Of a stretch of DNA of 64,000 bases, positions 1 to 7,505 are shown piece after piece. The DNA comes from Bacillota bacterium (GTDB lineage: Bacteria; Bacillota; Clostridia; Oscillospirales; Oscillospiraceae). Position numbers and translations under genes: made by a program. Location: the NCBI GenBank assembly GCA_030535235.1, contig JAUNCL010000006.1, positions 1 through 64,000 of the forward strand. The letters are read 5' to 3'. Each line of letters begins with the position of its first letter. The first letter of the stretch is position 1. The notes under the pieces are model-generated. The model was not told the DNA's origin. It did not search any database and saw only the letters and a program-made list of their open reading frames with translations.

Positions 1-863
1 TCGACGCCGAGCACGCCCTGGACCCCACCTACGCCCGGGCCCTGGGGGTGGACATTGAAAACATGCTCATCGCCCAGCCGGACACCGGCGAGCAGGGCCT
101 GGAGATCTGCGAGGCCCTGGTGCGCTCCGGCGCTCTGGATGTGATCGTGGTGGACTCCGTGGCCGCCCTGGTCCCCCGGGCGGAGATCGAGGGGGACATG
201 GGCGACGCCCACGTGGGCCTGCTGGCCCGGCTCATGAGCCAGGCCCTGCGGAAGCTGGCCGGCTCCATCTCCAAGACCCACTGCGTGGTCATCTTCATCA
301 ACCAGCTCCGGGAAAAGGTGGGGGTCATGTACGGCAACCCCGAGGTCACCACCGGCGGCCGGGCTCTGAAGTTCTACGCCTCCGTCCGCATCGACGTGCG
401 CCGGGTGGAGGCCATCAAGTCCGGCGGCGAGGTCATCGGCAACCACACCCGGGCCAAGGTGGTCAAGAACAAGGTGGCGCCCCCCTTCCGGGAGGCCGAG
501 TTCGACATCATGTACGGCGAGGGCATCTCCAAGTACGGCGAGATGGTGGACCTGGCCGTGAAGCTGGATATTCTTCAGAAGAGCGGCTCCTGGTTCTCCA
601 TGGGCGAGGAGCGTATTGGCCAGGGCCGGGACGCCGCCAAGCAGTTCCTGAAGGACAACCCGGAGATCTGCGCCCACGTGGAGGAGCAGATCCGGCAGAA
701 CTCCTTCAAGCTCCTGAGCAGTCAGGGCCAGGCTGCCGCAAAGGCTGCGGGACGGGCGCCCCAGGACAGCGTCACCCACGCCGCTCAGCCCAAGGCCGCT
801 CCTGCCGCCCCCCGGGGGATCGACGTGAGCGCCGAGGACTTCGACGACGATGCGGACTATTGA
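1..863 (+). CDS. recA: Recombinase RecA (3' part, start outside window)
   Basis: RecA is the ATP-dependent strand-exchange protein of homologous recombination and the co-protease of the SOS response. The reading frame is open from base 3 and begins [17 protein letters not shown], which corresponds to about residue 97 of E. coli RecA, so roughly 95 N-terminal residues including Walker A lie upstream. Visible hallmarks are the Walker B stretch [20 protein letters not shown], the L1 region with [10 protein letters not shown], the L2 region [20 protein letters not shown], and an acidic C-terminal tail ([10 protein letters not shown]). The stop overlaps the recX start by 14 bp, so the two are translationally coupled. 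Identification is certain; only completeness is limited by the window edge. Confidence 0.98.
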   Translation, partial: DAEHALDPTYARALGVDIENMLIAQPDTGEQGLEICEALVRSGALDVIVVDSVAALVPRAEIEGDMGDAHVGLLARLMSQALRKLAGSISKTHCVVIFINQLREKVGVMYGNPEVTTGGRALKFYASVRIDVRRVEAIKSGGEVIGNHTRAKVVKNKVAPPFREAEFDIMYGEGISKYGEMVDLAVKLDILQKSGSWFSMGEERIGQGRDAAKQFLKDNPEICAHVEEQIRQNSFKLLSSQGQAAAKAAGRAPQDSVTHAAQPKAAPAAPRGIDVSAEDFDDDADY

Positions 864-1473
864 GTCCCTCCGCCCCCCTGCCCGGCCGGGAGCCCCCTGG
901 ACCCTGGTTCTGGACGGGGGGGATACCCTCCGGGTGGACGAGGGCGTGGTGGCGGACTTTGCCCTGTACCAGGGAAAGGACCTGGACGAAGAGACCCTGG
1001 AGGACCTGAAACAGGCCGCCCTGGACGCCGGCCTGCGGGCCAAGGCCGTGTCTCTTCTCACCGGGCGGCTCCTGTCCGCCGGAACGCTGCGGGAAAAGCT
1101 TCTGGCCAAGGGAGGCCAGCCGGACCAGGTGGAGGAGATCGTTGCCTGGGCCCAGGACATCGGCCTGCTGAACGACGAGGAATACGCCAAGGCCCTGGCC
1201 CGGCACTATCAGGCCAGGGGCTACGGCATCTATAAGATCAAAGACGAGCTCCACCGCCGCCGGGTCCCCCGGGAATACTGGGAGGAAGCCCTGGCGGAGC
1301 TGGAGGAGCCCGACGAGGGCATCGACCGCTTCCTGGCGGGCAAGCTCAAAGCCCCCGAGGACCGGAAACAGGTGAAGAAAGCCGCCGACGCCCTGGTGCG
1401 CCGGGGGTTCTCCTGGAGCCAGGTGTCTTCGGGGATCGAGCGTTTTCGCCGGAATTGGGCGGAGGAGCATTGA
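850..1473 (+). CDS. recX: Regulatory protein RecX
   Basis: RecX binds RecA filaments and modulates recombinase activity. The 207-residue product has the tandem three-helix repeats of the family, including [12 protein letters not shown] and the motif [20 protein letters not shown] followed by [14 protein letters not shown]. Its length is usual for Bacillota RecX. The ATG lies inside the end of recA (14-bp overlap), the classic recA-recX arrangement. No separate promoter is visible, so it is probably expressed at low level by coupling to recA. Confidence 0.93.
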   Translation: MRTIESLRPPARPGAPWTLVLDGGDTLRVDEGVVADFALYQGKDLDEETLEDLKQAALDAGLRAKAVSLLTGRLLSAGTLREKLLAKGGQPDQVEEIVAWAQDIGLLNDEEYAKALARHYQARGYGIYKIKDELHRRRVPREYWEEALAELEEPDEGIDRFLAGKLKAPEDRKQVKKAADALVRRGFSWSQVSSGIERFRRNWAEEH

Positions 1474-1497
1474 CAGGTTACAGATAGGAGAATCACA

Positions 1498-2832
1498 GTG
1501 AAAGTTGGATTTATTTCCCTTGGCTGCGCCAAGAATCAGGTCAACTGCGAGCAGATGATCTGGCAGACCTACGAGGCCGGTCACGAGGTGGCCCTGGGGG
1601 CCGAGGACTGCGACGCCGTGGTGGTGAACACCTGCGGCTTCCTCCAGGAGGCCCGGGACGAGGCCATGGGCGAGATCGAAAGGCTGGTGGAACTGAAAAA
1701 AGCCGGTCAGCTTCAGAGCATCATCGTCTCCGGCTGCATGGCCCAGTGGAAGCGGGAGGAGCTGGAAGACCTCTGCCCCGAGGTGGACGCTTTCGTCGGC
1801 GTGGGGGGCTACGAGGACATCGGCCAGGTGCTGGAGCAGATCGAAAAGGGGGAGAAGGCCGCCCTCTTCGGGGACATCGACGCCCCCGTTCCCGAGGTGG
1901 ACCGGGTGGTGTGCACCTCTGACTACTGGGCCTGGCTGCGCATCGCCGAGGGCTGCGACAACCGCTGCGCCTACTGCGTCATCCCTTTCATCCGGGGCAA
2001 GTTCCGCAGCCGCCCCGAGGAGAAAATTTTAGAGGAGGCCCGGAACCTGGCCGAAGCCGGCATGAAGGAGCTCATCGTGGTGGCCCAGGACATCACCCGC
2101 TACGGCCTGGACCTCTACGGCCGGCGGACTCTGGCCGACCTGCTGCCCAAGCTGTGCGCCATCGAGGGCATTGAGTGGGTCCGCCTCCACTACCTCTATC
2201 CCGACGAGATCACCGACGAGCTTATTGACGTCATCGCCAACGAGCCCAAGATCGTGAAGTATATCGACCTGCCCATCCAGCACATCAGCACCAATGTGCT
2301 GAAATCCATGCACCGCCGGGGGACCGGGGAGGAGATTCGGGCCCTCTTCCACAAGCTCCGGGCCCGGATTCCCGGCCTGGTCCTGCGGACCAGCCTCATC
2401 GCCGGCTTCCCCGGGGAGACCGACGAGGACTTTGAGGCGCTGTGCGAGTTCCTGCTGGAGGAGAAGATCGAGCGGGCCGGGGTCTTCCCCTACTCTCCCG
2501 AGCCGGGCAGCGCCGCCGCCGACTACCCCGATCAGGTGGACGAGGATGTGAAGCGCCGCCGGGTGGAGCTCATCACCGATATCCAGATGCGCATCGTGGA
2601 CGAGTTCTGCGAGAGCCTGGTGGGCAAGACCCTCACCGTCCTCTGCGAGGGCTACGACGACGAGACCGAGCTCTTCTTCGGCCGCAGTGAGTACGACTCC
2701 CCCGGCATCGACGGCATCGTTCACTTCGAGGGGGAAGAGGGGGGCGTCCGCCCCGGCGATTTCTACCGGGTGAAGATCACCAACACCTACGACGGCGAGC
2801 TCATCGGCGTCATCGACAACGAGGAGGAATGA
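1498..2832 (+). CDS. rimO: Ribosomal protein S12 methylthiotransferase RimO
   Basis: RimO is a radical-SAM enzyme that adds a methylthio group to the conserved aspartate of ribosomal protein S12. The 444-residue protein shows the N-terminal UPF0004 domain with three cysteines (SLGCAKNQVNCEQM, NTCGFLQEAR, SGCMAQ), the radical-SAM cluster motif GCDNRCAYCVIPFIRG, and a C-terminal TRAM-like domain. The start is GTG, with the RBS AGGAG just upstream (about 1486-1490). It opens KVGFISLGCAKNQVN, typical of RimO rather than MiaB. The stop lies 3 bp before pgsA, and its last codons (GAGGAGGA) double as the pgsA ribosome binding site, so the pair is co-transcribed. Confidence 0.95.
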   Translation: MKVGFISLGCAKNQVNCEQMIWQTYEAGHEVALGAEDCDAVVVNTCGFLQEARDEAMGEIERLVELKKAGQLQSIIVSGCMAQWKREELEDLCPEVDAFVGVGGYEDIGQVLEQIEKGEKAALFGDIDAPVPEVDRVVCTSDYWAWLRIAEGCDNRCAYCVIPFIRGKFRSRPEEKILEEARNLAEAGMKELIVVAQDITRYGLDLYGRRTLADLLPKLCAIEGIEWVRLHYLYPDEITDELIDVIANEPKIVKYIDLPIQHISTNVLKSMHRRGTGEEIRALFHKLRARIPGLVLRTSLIAGFPGETDEDFEALCEFLLEEKIERAGVFPYSPEPGSAAADYPDQVDEDVKRRRVELITDIQMRIVDEFCESLVGKTLTVLCEGYDDETELFFGRSEYDSPGIDGIVHFEGEEGGVRPGDFYRVKITNTYDGELIGVIDNEEE

Positions 2833-2835
2833 GCC

Positions 2836-3354
2836 ATGAATACCGCCAATAAACTGACCCTAATCCGGGTGGTGCTCATCCCGGTGTTCATCGTCCTGCT
2901 CTACCTGGACCTGACCCTGGCCGCCCTGGCCGTCTTCATTCTGGCCAGCGTCACCGACTTCATCGACGGCTATGTGGCCCGGCACTACAACCAGATCACC
3001 GACTTCGGCAAGTTCATGGACCCCCTGGCAGACAAGCTGCTGGTCATGTCCGCCATGGCCTTTTTCGTGGAGGCCGGGTGGATGCCCGGCTGGGCCTTCT
3101 TCATCGTCCTGGCCCGGGAGTTCGCCGTCACCGGCCTGCGGCTGGTGGCCGTGGAGCAGGGGTTGGTGATTGCCGCCGGTAAGTCCGGCAAGGTGAAAAC
3201 CGCCTCCACCATGGTGTGCATTATCCTGATGCTGGCCTTCCCCAGCGCCACCCTGAACCTGGTGTGCGTGGCGGTCATCCTGATCACCACCGTCTATTCC
3301 GGCATCGAGTATTTCATCCAGAACAAGCAGGTCATCCTCAACGGGGATATGTAA
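2836..3354 (+). CDS. pgsA: CDP-diacylglycerol--glycerol-3-phosphate 3-phosphatidyltransferase
   Basis: This membrane enzyme transfers the phosphatidyl group from CDP-diacylglycerol to glycerol 3-phosphate, the committed step to phosphatidylglycerol. The 172-residue protein carries the CDP-alcohol phosphatidyltransferase signature: D-x2-D-G-x2-A-R (DFIDGYVAR) followed by G-x3-D-x3-D (GKFMDPLAD). The N-terminus NTANKLTLIRVVLIPVFIVL is typical of PgsA, and four to five hydrophobic segments are visible. It is the last gene of recA-recX-rimO-pgsA; pgsA and rimO are frequent neighbours of recA in Clostridia. Confidence 0.95.
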   Translation: MNTANKLTLIRVVLIPVFIVLLYLDLTLAALAVFILASVTDFIDGYVARHYNQITDFGKFMDPLADKLLVMSAMAFFVEAGWMPGWAFFIVLAREFAVTGLRLVAVEQGLVIAAGKSGKVKTASTMVCIILMLAFPSATLNLVCVAVILITTVYSGIEYFIQNKQVILNGDM

Positions 3355-3384
3355 TGACCAGAAACACGGCGGGAGGGACCCCCT

Positions 3385-3410
3385 GTAGGGCGGGGGCTTG
3401 CTCCCGCCGT
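3385..3410. repeat. Intergenic palindromic repeat, copy 1 (REP-like)
   Basis: A 26-bp GC-rich unit beginning TGTAGGGCGGGGGCTTGCTC. It has an internal dyad (GGCGGGGGCTTGCTCCCGCC), follows the pgsA stop and recurs in inverted orientation at 18917-18943 and 34984-35009. All three copies are intergenic and next to operon ends. Confidence 0.8.
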
Positions 3411-3500
3411 CTGCTGGCAGCGAACTCTGTGCTGTATTTTGCTCCCCTTTGTACATCTGACTCCAAATATTATCTTTCTATTAAGAAACGGCCCATCCGC

Positions 3501-3529
3501 TTGCGTCAGGGTCAGCAATATTGTATGAT
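3501..3529 (+). promoter_or_regulatory. Sigma-A-type promoter for the Zn-ribbon gene
   Basis: TTGCGT, 17-bp spacer, TATGAT. It is about 44 bp upstream of the start codon at 3573, and an AAAGGAG ribosome binding site sits just before that codon. Confidence 0.65.
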
Positions 3530-3572
3530 AGCCATAGAATCGCACCCACCCATTGGGAAAGGAGACTAAACC

Positions 3573-3785
3573 ATGGATCAGATGCAGTATCGCTGCCCCA
3601 AGTGCGGCTATGAATACTACGACCACGACCAGTTCCAGGCCACCGGCGGGAATCTGGCGAAAATTTTCGACGTGCAGAACAAGCGGTTCGTCACCGTCAG
3701 CTGCCGCCGCTGCGGCTTCACCGAGCTCTACCGCGCCCAGAGCTCCGACGGCTGGAACGTGCTGGACTTCCTCCTGGGCGGTTGA
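3573..3785 (+). CDS. Small zinc-ribbon protein (predicted nucleic-acid-binding)
   Basis: A 70-residue protein with two zinc knuckles, CPKCG (Cys8, Cys11) and CRRCG (Cys44, Cys47), a four-cysteine zinc ribbon. The sequence between them (YEYYDHDQFQATGG then VQNKRFVTVS) and the ending FTELYRAQ...LDFLLGG match the conserved family of small bacterial Zn-ribbon proteins described as predicted nucleic-acid-binding. No experimental function is known to me. It has its own promoter and RBS and stands alone between pgsA and the toxin-antitoxin locus. Confidence 0.8.
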   Translation: MDQMQYRCPKCGYEYYDHDQFQATGGNLAKIFDVQNKRFVTVSCRRCGFTELYRAQSSDGWNVLDFLLGG

Positions 3786-3798
3786 GAAAAAGAAAAGC

Positions 3799-3829
3799 AC
3801 GCCGCCTCCCTTGACAAGGGAGGCGGCGT
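3799..3829. terminator. Stem-loop after the Zn-ribbon gene, overlapping the next promoter
   Basis: An 11-12 bp GC-rich stem (CGCCGCCTCCC paired with GGGAGGCGGCG) with loop TTGACAA. There is no T-tract on the plus side; on the minus strand it is followed by a T-rich run. The loop is the -35 hexamer of the promoter at 3811-3839. Confidence 0.5.
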
Positions 3830-3839
3830 TGGCTATACT
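3811..3839 (+). promoter_or_regulatory. Strong promoter for a plus-strand antitoxin RNA
   Basis: TTGACA, 17-bp spacer, TATACT: close to the sigma-A consensus. No open reading frame with an RBS follows it on the plus strand; the expected transcript runs convergently into the toxin gene and its terminator. Confidence 0.7.
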
Positions 3840-3845
3840 AAAGGC

Positions 3846-3926
3846 AGAGGGAAACTGGCTTTGCGGTTAGCCCTCAGCTGTTAGTTTATTTTTAAATAAA
3901 CCGCTCGGGGGCAAGCCGGGCGGTTT
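3846..3926 (+). ncRNA. Candidate antitoxin RNA of a type I toxin-antitoxin pair
   Basis: Predicted transcript of about 80 nt from the promoter at 3811-3839 to the shared stem-loop at 3898-3926. Its 3' end is antisense to the last codon and terminator of the toxin mRNA. Near its 5' end it carries the 13-mer GCGGTTAGCCCTC (3863-3875), which also occurs in the toxin mRNA leader. The start and end are inferred from promoter and hairpin positions, not measured. Confidence 0.55.
3898..3926. terminator. Shared bidirectional terminator of the toxin-antitoxin pair
   Basis: AAACCGC (3898-3904) pairs with GCGGTTT (3920-3926) around a G/C-rich inner part. T-rich DNA flanks both sides, so it can end the minus-strand toxin mRNA and the plus-strand RNA. 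Confidence 0.65.
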
Positions 3927-4014
3927 ACTTCTTTCTGATATTCCATATCAGGGCGATGAGCTGAATGATCATCGAAGCAAACAGACAGATGTCTGAAAAA
4001 CTCAATGTCAGCAT
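3925..4014 (-). CDS. Hol_Tox-like type I toxin, 29 residues
   Basis: A 29-residue peptide beginning MLTLSFSDICLF, with one hydrophobic helix (ICLFASMIIQLIALIW) and a basic end (NIRKK). This is the layout of the putative holin-like/Fst-TxpA type I toxins of Bacillota. The start has a strong ribosome binding site (AGGGGGTGACGAT before ATG). A good minus-strand promoter lies at 4089-4117 and a convergent RNA promoter at 3811-3839. Toxicity through membrane insertion is known for the family; for this peptide it is an inference. In the predicted mRNA the leader element GCCCUC can pair with the Shine-Dalgarno GGGGGU, which would hide the start. Confidence 0.75.
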   Translation of the reverse strand: MLTLSFSDICLFASMIIQLIALIWNIRKK

Positions 4015-4088
4015 ATCGTCACCCCCTAAGTAAAAGAGGGCTAACCGCCTTGGCCAGCAGACCGCATCCGCCGCCGTATAGCAGGAAA

Positions 4089-4117
4089 ATCATACCACAC
4101 ATCGACAGAAGACGCAA
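4089..4117 (-). promoter_or_regulatory. Promoter of the toxin mRNA
   Basis: On the minus strand: TTGCGT, 17-bp spacer, TATGAT. It implies a 5' leader of about 70 nt before the toxin ATG, and it is back to back with the T-box promoter at 4127-4155. Confidence 0.65.
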
Positions 4118-4126
4118 GGATATTAC

Positions 4127-4155
4127 TTGACACCCTCGCCGGGGCGTGATAATAT
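4127..4155 (+). promoter_or_regulatory. Promoter of the cysE-cysS T-box transcript
   Basis: TTGACA, 17-bp spacer, TAATAT. Transcription would start near 4162, at the 5' side of the T-box leader. Confidence 0.75.
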
Positions 4156-4159
4156 ACTG

Positions 4160-4408
4160 TTACTGTCGACAATTGCATCTCGTGTTGAACGGGAAGAGTA
4201 CCGGGTCAGAAGCGGACAGAGAGGGGCGGCCACCGACTGCAAGCCGCCCTGCGTGGAGACCCGGGAAAGTGCGCCCGGGAGCGAGGGGGATGCAGATGCC
4301 CCCCGGTTTGGCACCGTTACCGGCCCTTTGAGTGATAAAAAAGAGTGGAACCGCGATCGTTATAGTCGCCTCTTGACCCCCTGCGGGTGAGAGGGGACTT
4401 TTTCTTTT
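4160..4408 (+). promoter_or_regulatory. T-box riboswitch, cysteine specifier
   Basis: A T-box leader senses uncharged tRNA and prevents termination when the amino acid is short. The conserved T-box sequence AAGAGTGGAACCGCG is at 4341-4355. Stem I closes between CCGGGTC (about 4201-4207) and GACCCGG (about 4258-4264), with a long GC-rich distal arm (GGGCGGC/GCCGCCC). The 5' side of the specifier loop carries AGTA, and the 3' side reads GAAAGTGC, placing the specifier codon TGC (Cys) at 4270-4272. A terminator follows directly. The cysteine assignment agrees with the genes downstream (cysE, cysS). Confidence 0.88.
4369..4408 (+). terminator. T-box-controlled terminator
   Basis: CCTCT (4369-4373) pairs with AGAGG (4390-4394) around an inner ACCC/GGGT stem, followed by a T-rich tail (4399-4408). 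It is mutually exclusive with the T-box antiterminator. Confidence 0.8.
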
Positions 4409-4464
4409 GCCCGCAGTAACCTACCCAAGTCCCAGTATCATAATTTTGCGAGGTGACCCGGATT

Positions 4465-5184
4465 TTGTCTCATCTGATCGAAACCCTTGGGGCCTATCAG
4501 GCCCGTGACCCGGCGGCTCGGAGCAAGCTGGAGGTCTTCCTCCTGTACCCCGGCGTGCACGCCACCATCTACCACCGCATCGCCCATGTGTGCTACAACC
4601 ACAACCTGAAATTCCTGGCCCGTGCCATCTCCCAGTGGAGCCGGTTCTGGACGGGGATCGAGATCCACCCCGGGGCCAAGATCGGCCGCCGTTTCGTTAT
4701 CGACCACGGCATGGGCATCGTCATCGGCGAGACCGCCGAGATCGGCGACGACTGCCTCATCTACCACGGCGTCACCCTGGGCGGCACCGGCAAGGACAAG
4801 GGCAAGCGTCACCCCACCCTGGGCAACAACGTCCTGGTGGGCAACGGCGCGCGAATCTTAGGCCCCTTCAAGGTGGGGGACAACGCCCGTATCGCCGCCG
4901 GCTCCGTGGTGCTCAGCGAGGTTCCCCCCGACAGCACCGCCGTGGGCGTCCCCGCCCAGGTGGTCCGGGTCCACGGCCAGTCCGTCCACTACGCCGACGA
5001 CGTGGACCAGATCAGCGTGGAAAACCCCCTGTTGGAAAGACTGGCAGCCATGTCCTCCCGTTTGGAGTTTGTGGAAAAGCTGCTGGATGAGCAATATTTG
5101 AAGGCGAATCCCCTGGAAGACCACCGAGACGAAGTCCGGGCGGCCACCAAAGAAAAAGGAGAAGAAGATCATGCAACTGTATAA
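4465..5184 (+). CDS. cysE: Serine O-acetyltransferase
   Basis: CysE acetylates L-serine with acetyl-CoA to O-acetylserine, the precursor of cysteine. The protein has the N-terminal helical segment ending RDPAARSKLEVFLLYPGVHA and the left-handed beta-helix of hexapeptide repeats, including the active-site stretch DHGMGIVIGETAEIGDDC and GVTLGGTGKDKGKRHPTLG. The C-terminus is longer than in minimal CysE and ends in a charged tail. The start is uncertain: TTG 4465 has the better-spaced RBS (GAGGTG, 9 nt away) and gives 239 residues; GTG 4453 would add four residues but lacks an RBS. It overlaps cysS by 14 bp, so serine acetylation and Cys-tRNA synthesis share one cysteine-sensing transcript. Confidence 0.95.
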   Translation: MSHLIETLGAYQARDPAARSKLEVFLLYPGVHATIYHRIAHVCYNHNLKFLARAISQWSRFWTGIEIHPGAKIGRRFVIDHGMGIVIGETAEIGDDCLIYHGVTLGGTGKDKGKRHPTLGNNVLVGNGARILGPFKVGDNARIAAGSVVLSEVPPDSTAVGVPAQVVRVHGQSVHYADDVDQISVENPLLERLAAMSSRLEFVEKLLDEQYLKANPLEDHRDEVRAATKEKGEEDHATV

Positions 5185-6616
5185 TTCTGCCACCCGTAAA
5201 AAGGAAGAGTTCAAGACCCATACCCCCGGCCATGTGGAGATGTACACCTGCGGCCCCACCGTCTACCACTTCGCCCACATCGGCAACCTGCGCTCCTATA
5301 TCATGGAGGATGTGCTGGAGAAGTACCTGCGCTACGCCGGGTATGACGTGAACCGCGTCATGAACATCACCGACGTGGGCCACCTGACCAGCGACGCCGA
5401 CGAGGGCGAGGATAAGATGCTCAAGGGAGCCAAGCGGGAGAACAAGACCGTCATGGACATCGCCCGGTTCTACACCGACGCCTTTTTTGAGGACTGCAAG
5501 AAGCTGAACATCAAGACCCCTGACGTGGTCCAGCCCGCCACCGGCCTTATCGACGACTATGTCCACATCGTCTCCACCCTGATGGAGAAGGAGTACGCCT
5601 ACTTTGCCGGCGGCAACGTCTACTTCGACACCTCCAAGCTGGACCGCTACTATATCTTCAACGACCACAACGAGGATGACCTGGCCGTGGGCGTCCGGGA
5701 GGGCGTGGAGGAGGACACCAACAAGCGCAACAAGAACGACTTCGTCCTGTGGTTCACCAAGTCCAAGTTCGAGGACCAGGCCCTGAAGTGGGACTCCCCC
5801 TGGGGCGTGGGCTACCCCGGCTGGCACATTGAGTGCTCCGGCATCTCCATGAAGTTCAACGGCGAGTATCTGGACCTCCACTGCGGCGGCATCGACAACG
5901 CCTTCCCCCACCACACCAACGAGATCGCCCAGTCCGAGGCCTATCTGGGCCACCCCTGGTGCCCCCAGTGGTTCCATGTCCACCACCTGAACACCAACGA
6001 CGGCAAGATGTCCAAGTCCAAGGGCGAGTTCCTCACCGTCTCCCTGCTGGAGGAAAAGGGCTACGATCCCCTGGTCTACCGGATGTTCTGCCTCCAGAGC
6101 CACTACCGGAAGGGTCTGGTCTTCACCTGGGAGAACCTGGACAACGCCGTGGGCACCTTCAACAAGCTCATCGGCCGCATCGCCAACCTGAAGCCCGGCG
6201 GCGACGTGGACGAGGCCGTTGCCCAGGAGCTGAAGGCCAAGTTCCAGGCCGCTCTGGACAACGACCTGAACACCGCCCAGGCCATGACCGTCGTCTACGA
6301 TGTGCTGAAGGCCAAGACCACCGACGCCACCAAGCTGGCTGTCCTGGGTGACTTTGACCGGGTCCTGAGCCTGGACCTGCTGGCCAAGGCCGAGGCCAAG
6401 CGCAAGGAGAATGAGAAGGCAGCCGCCGCCAAGAACGCCGGCGGTTACACCATCATCGGCGAGGGCGACCCGGCCATCGACGCCCTGGTCATGCAGCGGT
6501 ACGAGGCCAAGAAGGCCAAGAACTTCGCCGAGGCCGACCGCATCCGCGACGAGCTGAAGGCCCAGGGAATTGAGATCACCGACGTTCCCGGCGGCGCCAA
6601 GTGGAGCAGAATCTGA
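5171..6616 (+). CDS. cysS: Cysteinyl-tRNA synthetase
   Basis: A class I aminoacyl-tRNA synthetase of 481 residues that charges tRNA-Cys. It shows the zinc cysteine and HIGH signature (CGPTVYHFAHIGN, Cys27, HIGN at 36-39), the zinc-site regions GWHIECSG and HHTNEIAQSEA, and the KMSKS motif (KMSKS 279-283). The C-terminal anticodon-binding part ends in the usual AEADRIRDELKAQGIEITD segment. The RBS AAGGAGAAGAAG lies at the end of cysE. Length and motif order are standard. Confidence 0.97.
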   Translation: MQLYNSATRKKEEFKTHTPGHVEMYTCGPTVYHFAHIGNLRSYIMEDVLEKYLRYAGYDVNRVMNITDVGHLTSDADEGEDKMLKGAKRENKTVMDIARFYTDAFFEDCKKLNIKTPDVVQPATGLIDDYVHIVSTLMEKEYAYFAGGNVYFDTSKLDRYYIFNDHNEDDLAVGVREGVEEDTNKRNKNDFVLWFTKSKFEDQALKWDSPWGVGYPGWHIECSGISMKFNGEYLDLHCGGIDNAFPHHTNEIAQSEAYLGHPWCPQWFHVHHLNTNDGKMSKSKGEFLTVSLLEEKGYDPLVYRMFCLQSHYRKGLVFTWENLDNAVGTFNKLIGRIANLKPGGDVDEAVAQELKAKFQAALDNDLNTAQAMTVVYDVLKAKTTDATKLAVLGDFDRVLSLDLLAKAEAKRKENEKAAAAKNAGGYTIIGEGDPAIDALVMQRYEAKKAKNFAEADRIRDELKAQGIEITDVPGGAKWSRI

Positions 6617-6716
6617 ATCAAAACACAGGAATGGGACGCTCCCTGTGCCGATGCACTTGTCTATGATAAGAAACTATGATAGAATACTTTCAAAAGAAAG
6701 AGAGAGGAGCATCGTC

Positions 6717-7409
6717 ATGAAGGAAGAATGTCTGATCTGCAAAGCTCCGCTGGAATATCTGGAAGTCAGTCAGCCCATGGAGTGCGCCATCTGCCACAAG
6801 GTGGAGGAGAGCAGGACCCGGTGTGTCAACGGCCACTACGTCTGCGACGCCTGCCATACCCGGGGGCTGGACAGTATTTTCGGGGTCTGTCTGACGGAGA
6901 CCTCCAGGAATCCCTATGAGATTCTGGTGAAGCTCATGGACCTGCCCTTTTGCCACATGCACGGCCCGGAGCACCACGTGATGGTAGGGGCCAGCCTGCT
7001 CACCGCCTACAAGAACGCCGGCGGGGACATCGACCTGCCCACCGCCCTCACCGAGATGCAGGCCCGGGGGCGGAAGGTCCCCGGCGGGGCCTGCGGCTTC
7101 TGGGGGAGCTGCGGCGCGGCGGTAAGCGCCGGCATGTATATTGCCATTGTCACCGGCTCCACCCCCCTGACCGACCGGGCGTGGGGGCTGTCCAATTCCA
7201 TGACCGGTCAGATCCTGACGGCCCTGGGGGACCTGGGCGGACCCCGCTGCTGCAAGCGGAACTCCTTCGAGGCCCTGCGCAAAGCCGTGGCCTTCACCCG
7301 AGAGCACCTGGAGGTGGACATGGAACTGGGATACATGCCCTGCAAATACTCCGGCCAGAACAACCAGTGCCACAAGATCGTCTGTCCCTACAACAAACGA
7401 AATCAGTAA
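6717..7409 (+). CDS. DUF5714-type cysteine-rich protein
   Basis: A 230-residue cytosolic protein rich in cysteine. The N-terminal half has paired motifs CLIC, CAIC and CVNGHYVCDAC, suggesting a metal-binding ribbon. The middle holds LPFCHMHGPEHH and a conserved-looking GGACGFWGSCGAAVSAG, and the end has RCCKRNSF and CPYNKRN. This resembles the DUF5714 family of anaerobes, for which I know no established reaction. The chosen ATG has the RBS AGAGAGGAG 8 bp upstream. It follows cysS after 100 bp and is closed by a strong hairpin. The many Cys and His residues suggest Fe-S or zinc binding, but that is inference. Confidence 0.65.
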   Translation: MKEECLICKAPLEYLEVSQPMECAICHKVEESRTRCVNGHYVCDACHTRGLDSIFGVCLTETSRNPYEILVKLMDLPFCHMHGPEHHVMVGASLLTAYKNAGGDIDLPTALTEMQARGRKVPGGACGFWGSCGAAVSAGMYIAIVTGSTPLTDRAWGLSNSMTGQILTALGDLGGPRCCKRNSFEALRKAVAFTREHLEVDMELGYMPCKYSGQNNQCHKIVCPYNKRNQ

Positions 7410-7417
7410 CCTGCAAA

Positions 7418-7443
7418 CGGGCTCCCTCGCCAGAGGGAGCCCG
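7418..7443. terminator. Stem-loop after the DUF5714 gene
   Basis: An 11-bp perfect stem (CGGGCTCCCTC/GAGGGAGCCCG) with a GCCA loop. It lies between convergent genes and has only a weak T-tract. Confidence 0.6.
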
Positions 7444-7505
7444 TCAGTCTGTTGGGGGCTCCCTCTTGTGATTCCAGAAAATCATTTTGAGACAGCCCCT
7501 TTGCG

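Larger units (their letters stand above)
3863..4048. repeat. 13-bp inverted repeat flanking the toxin gene
   Basis: GCGGTTAGCCCTC at 3863-3875 and its reverse complement at 4036-4048. Similarity continues outward (CTGGC on both sides), so the two convergent transcripts start with nearly the same leader sequence. Confidence 0.8.

Noticed and set aside
4127..4390. Possible small protein genes between the toxin locus and cysE
   Set aside because: This stretch is the T-box leader; the open frames lack an RBS and follow its stems.
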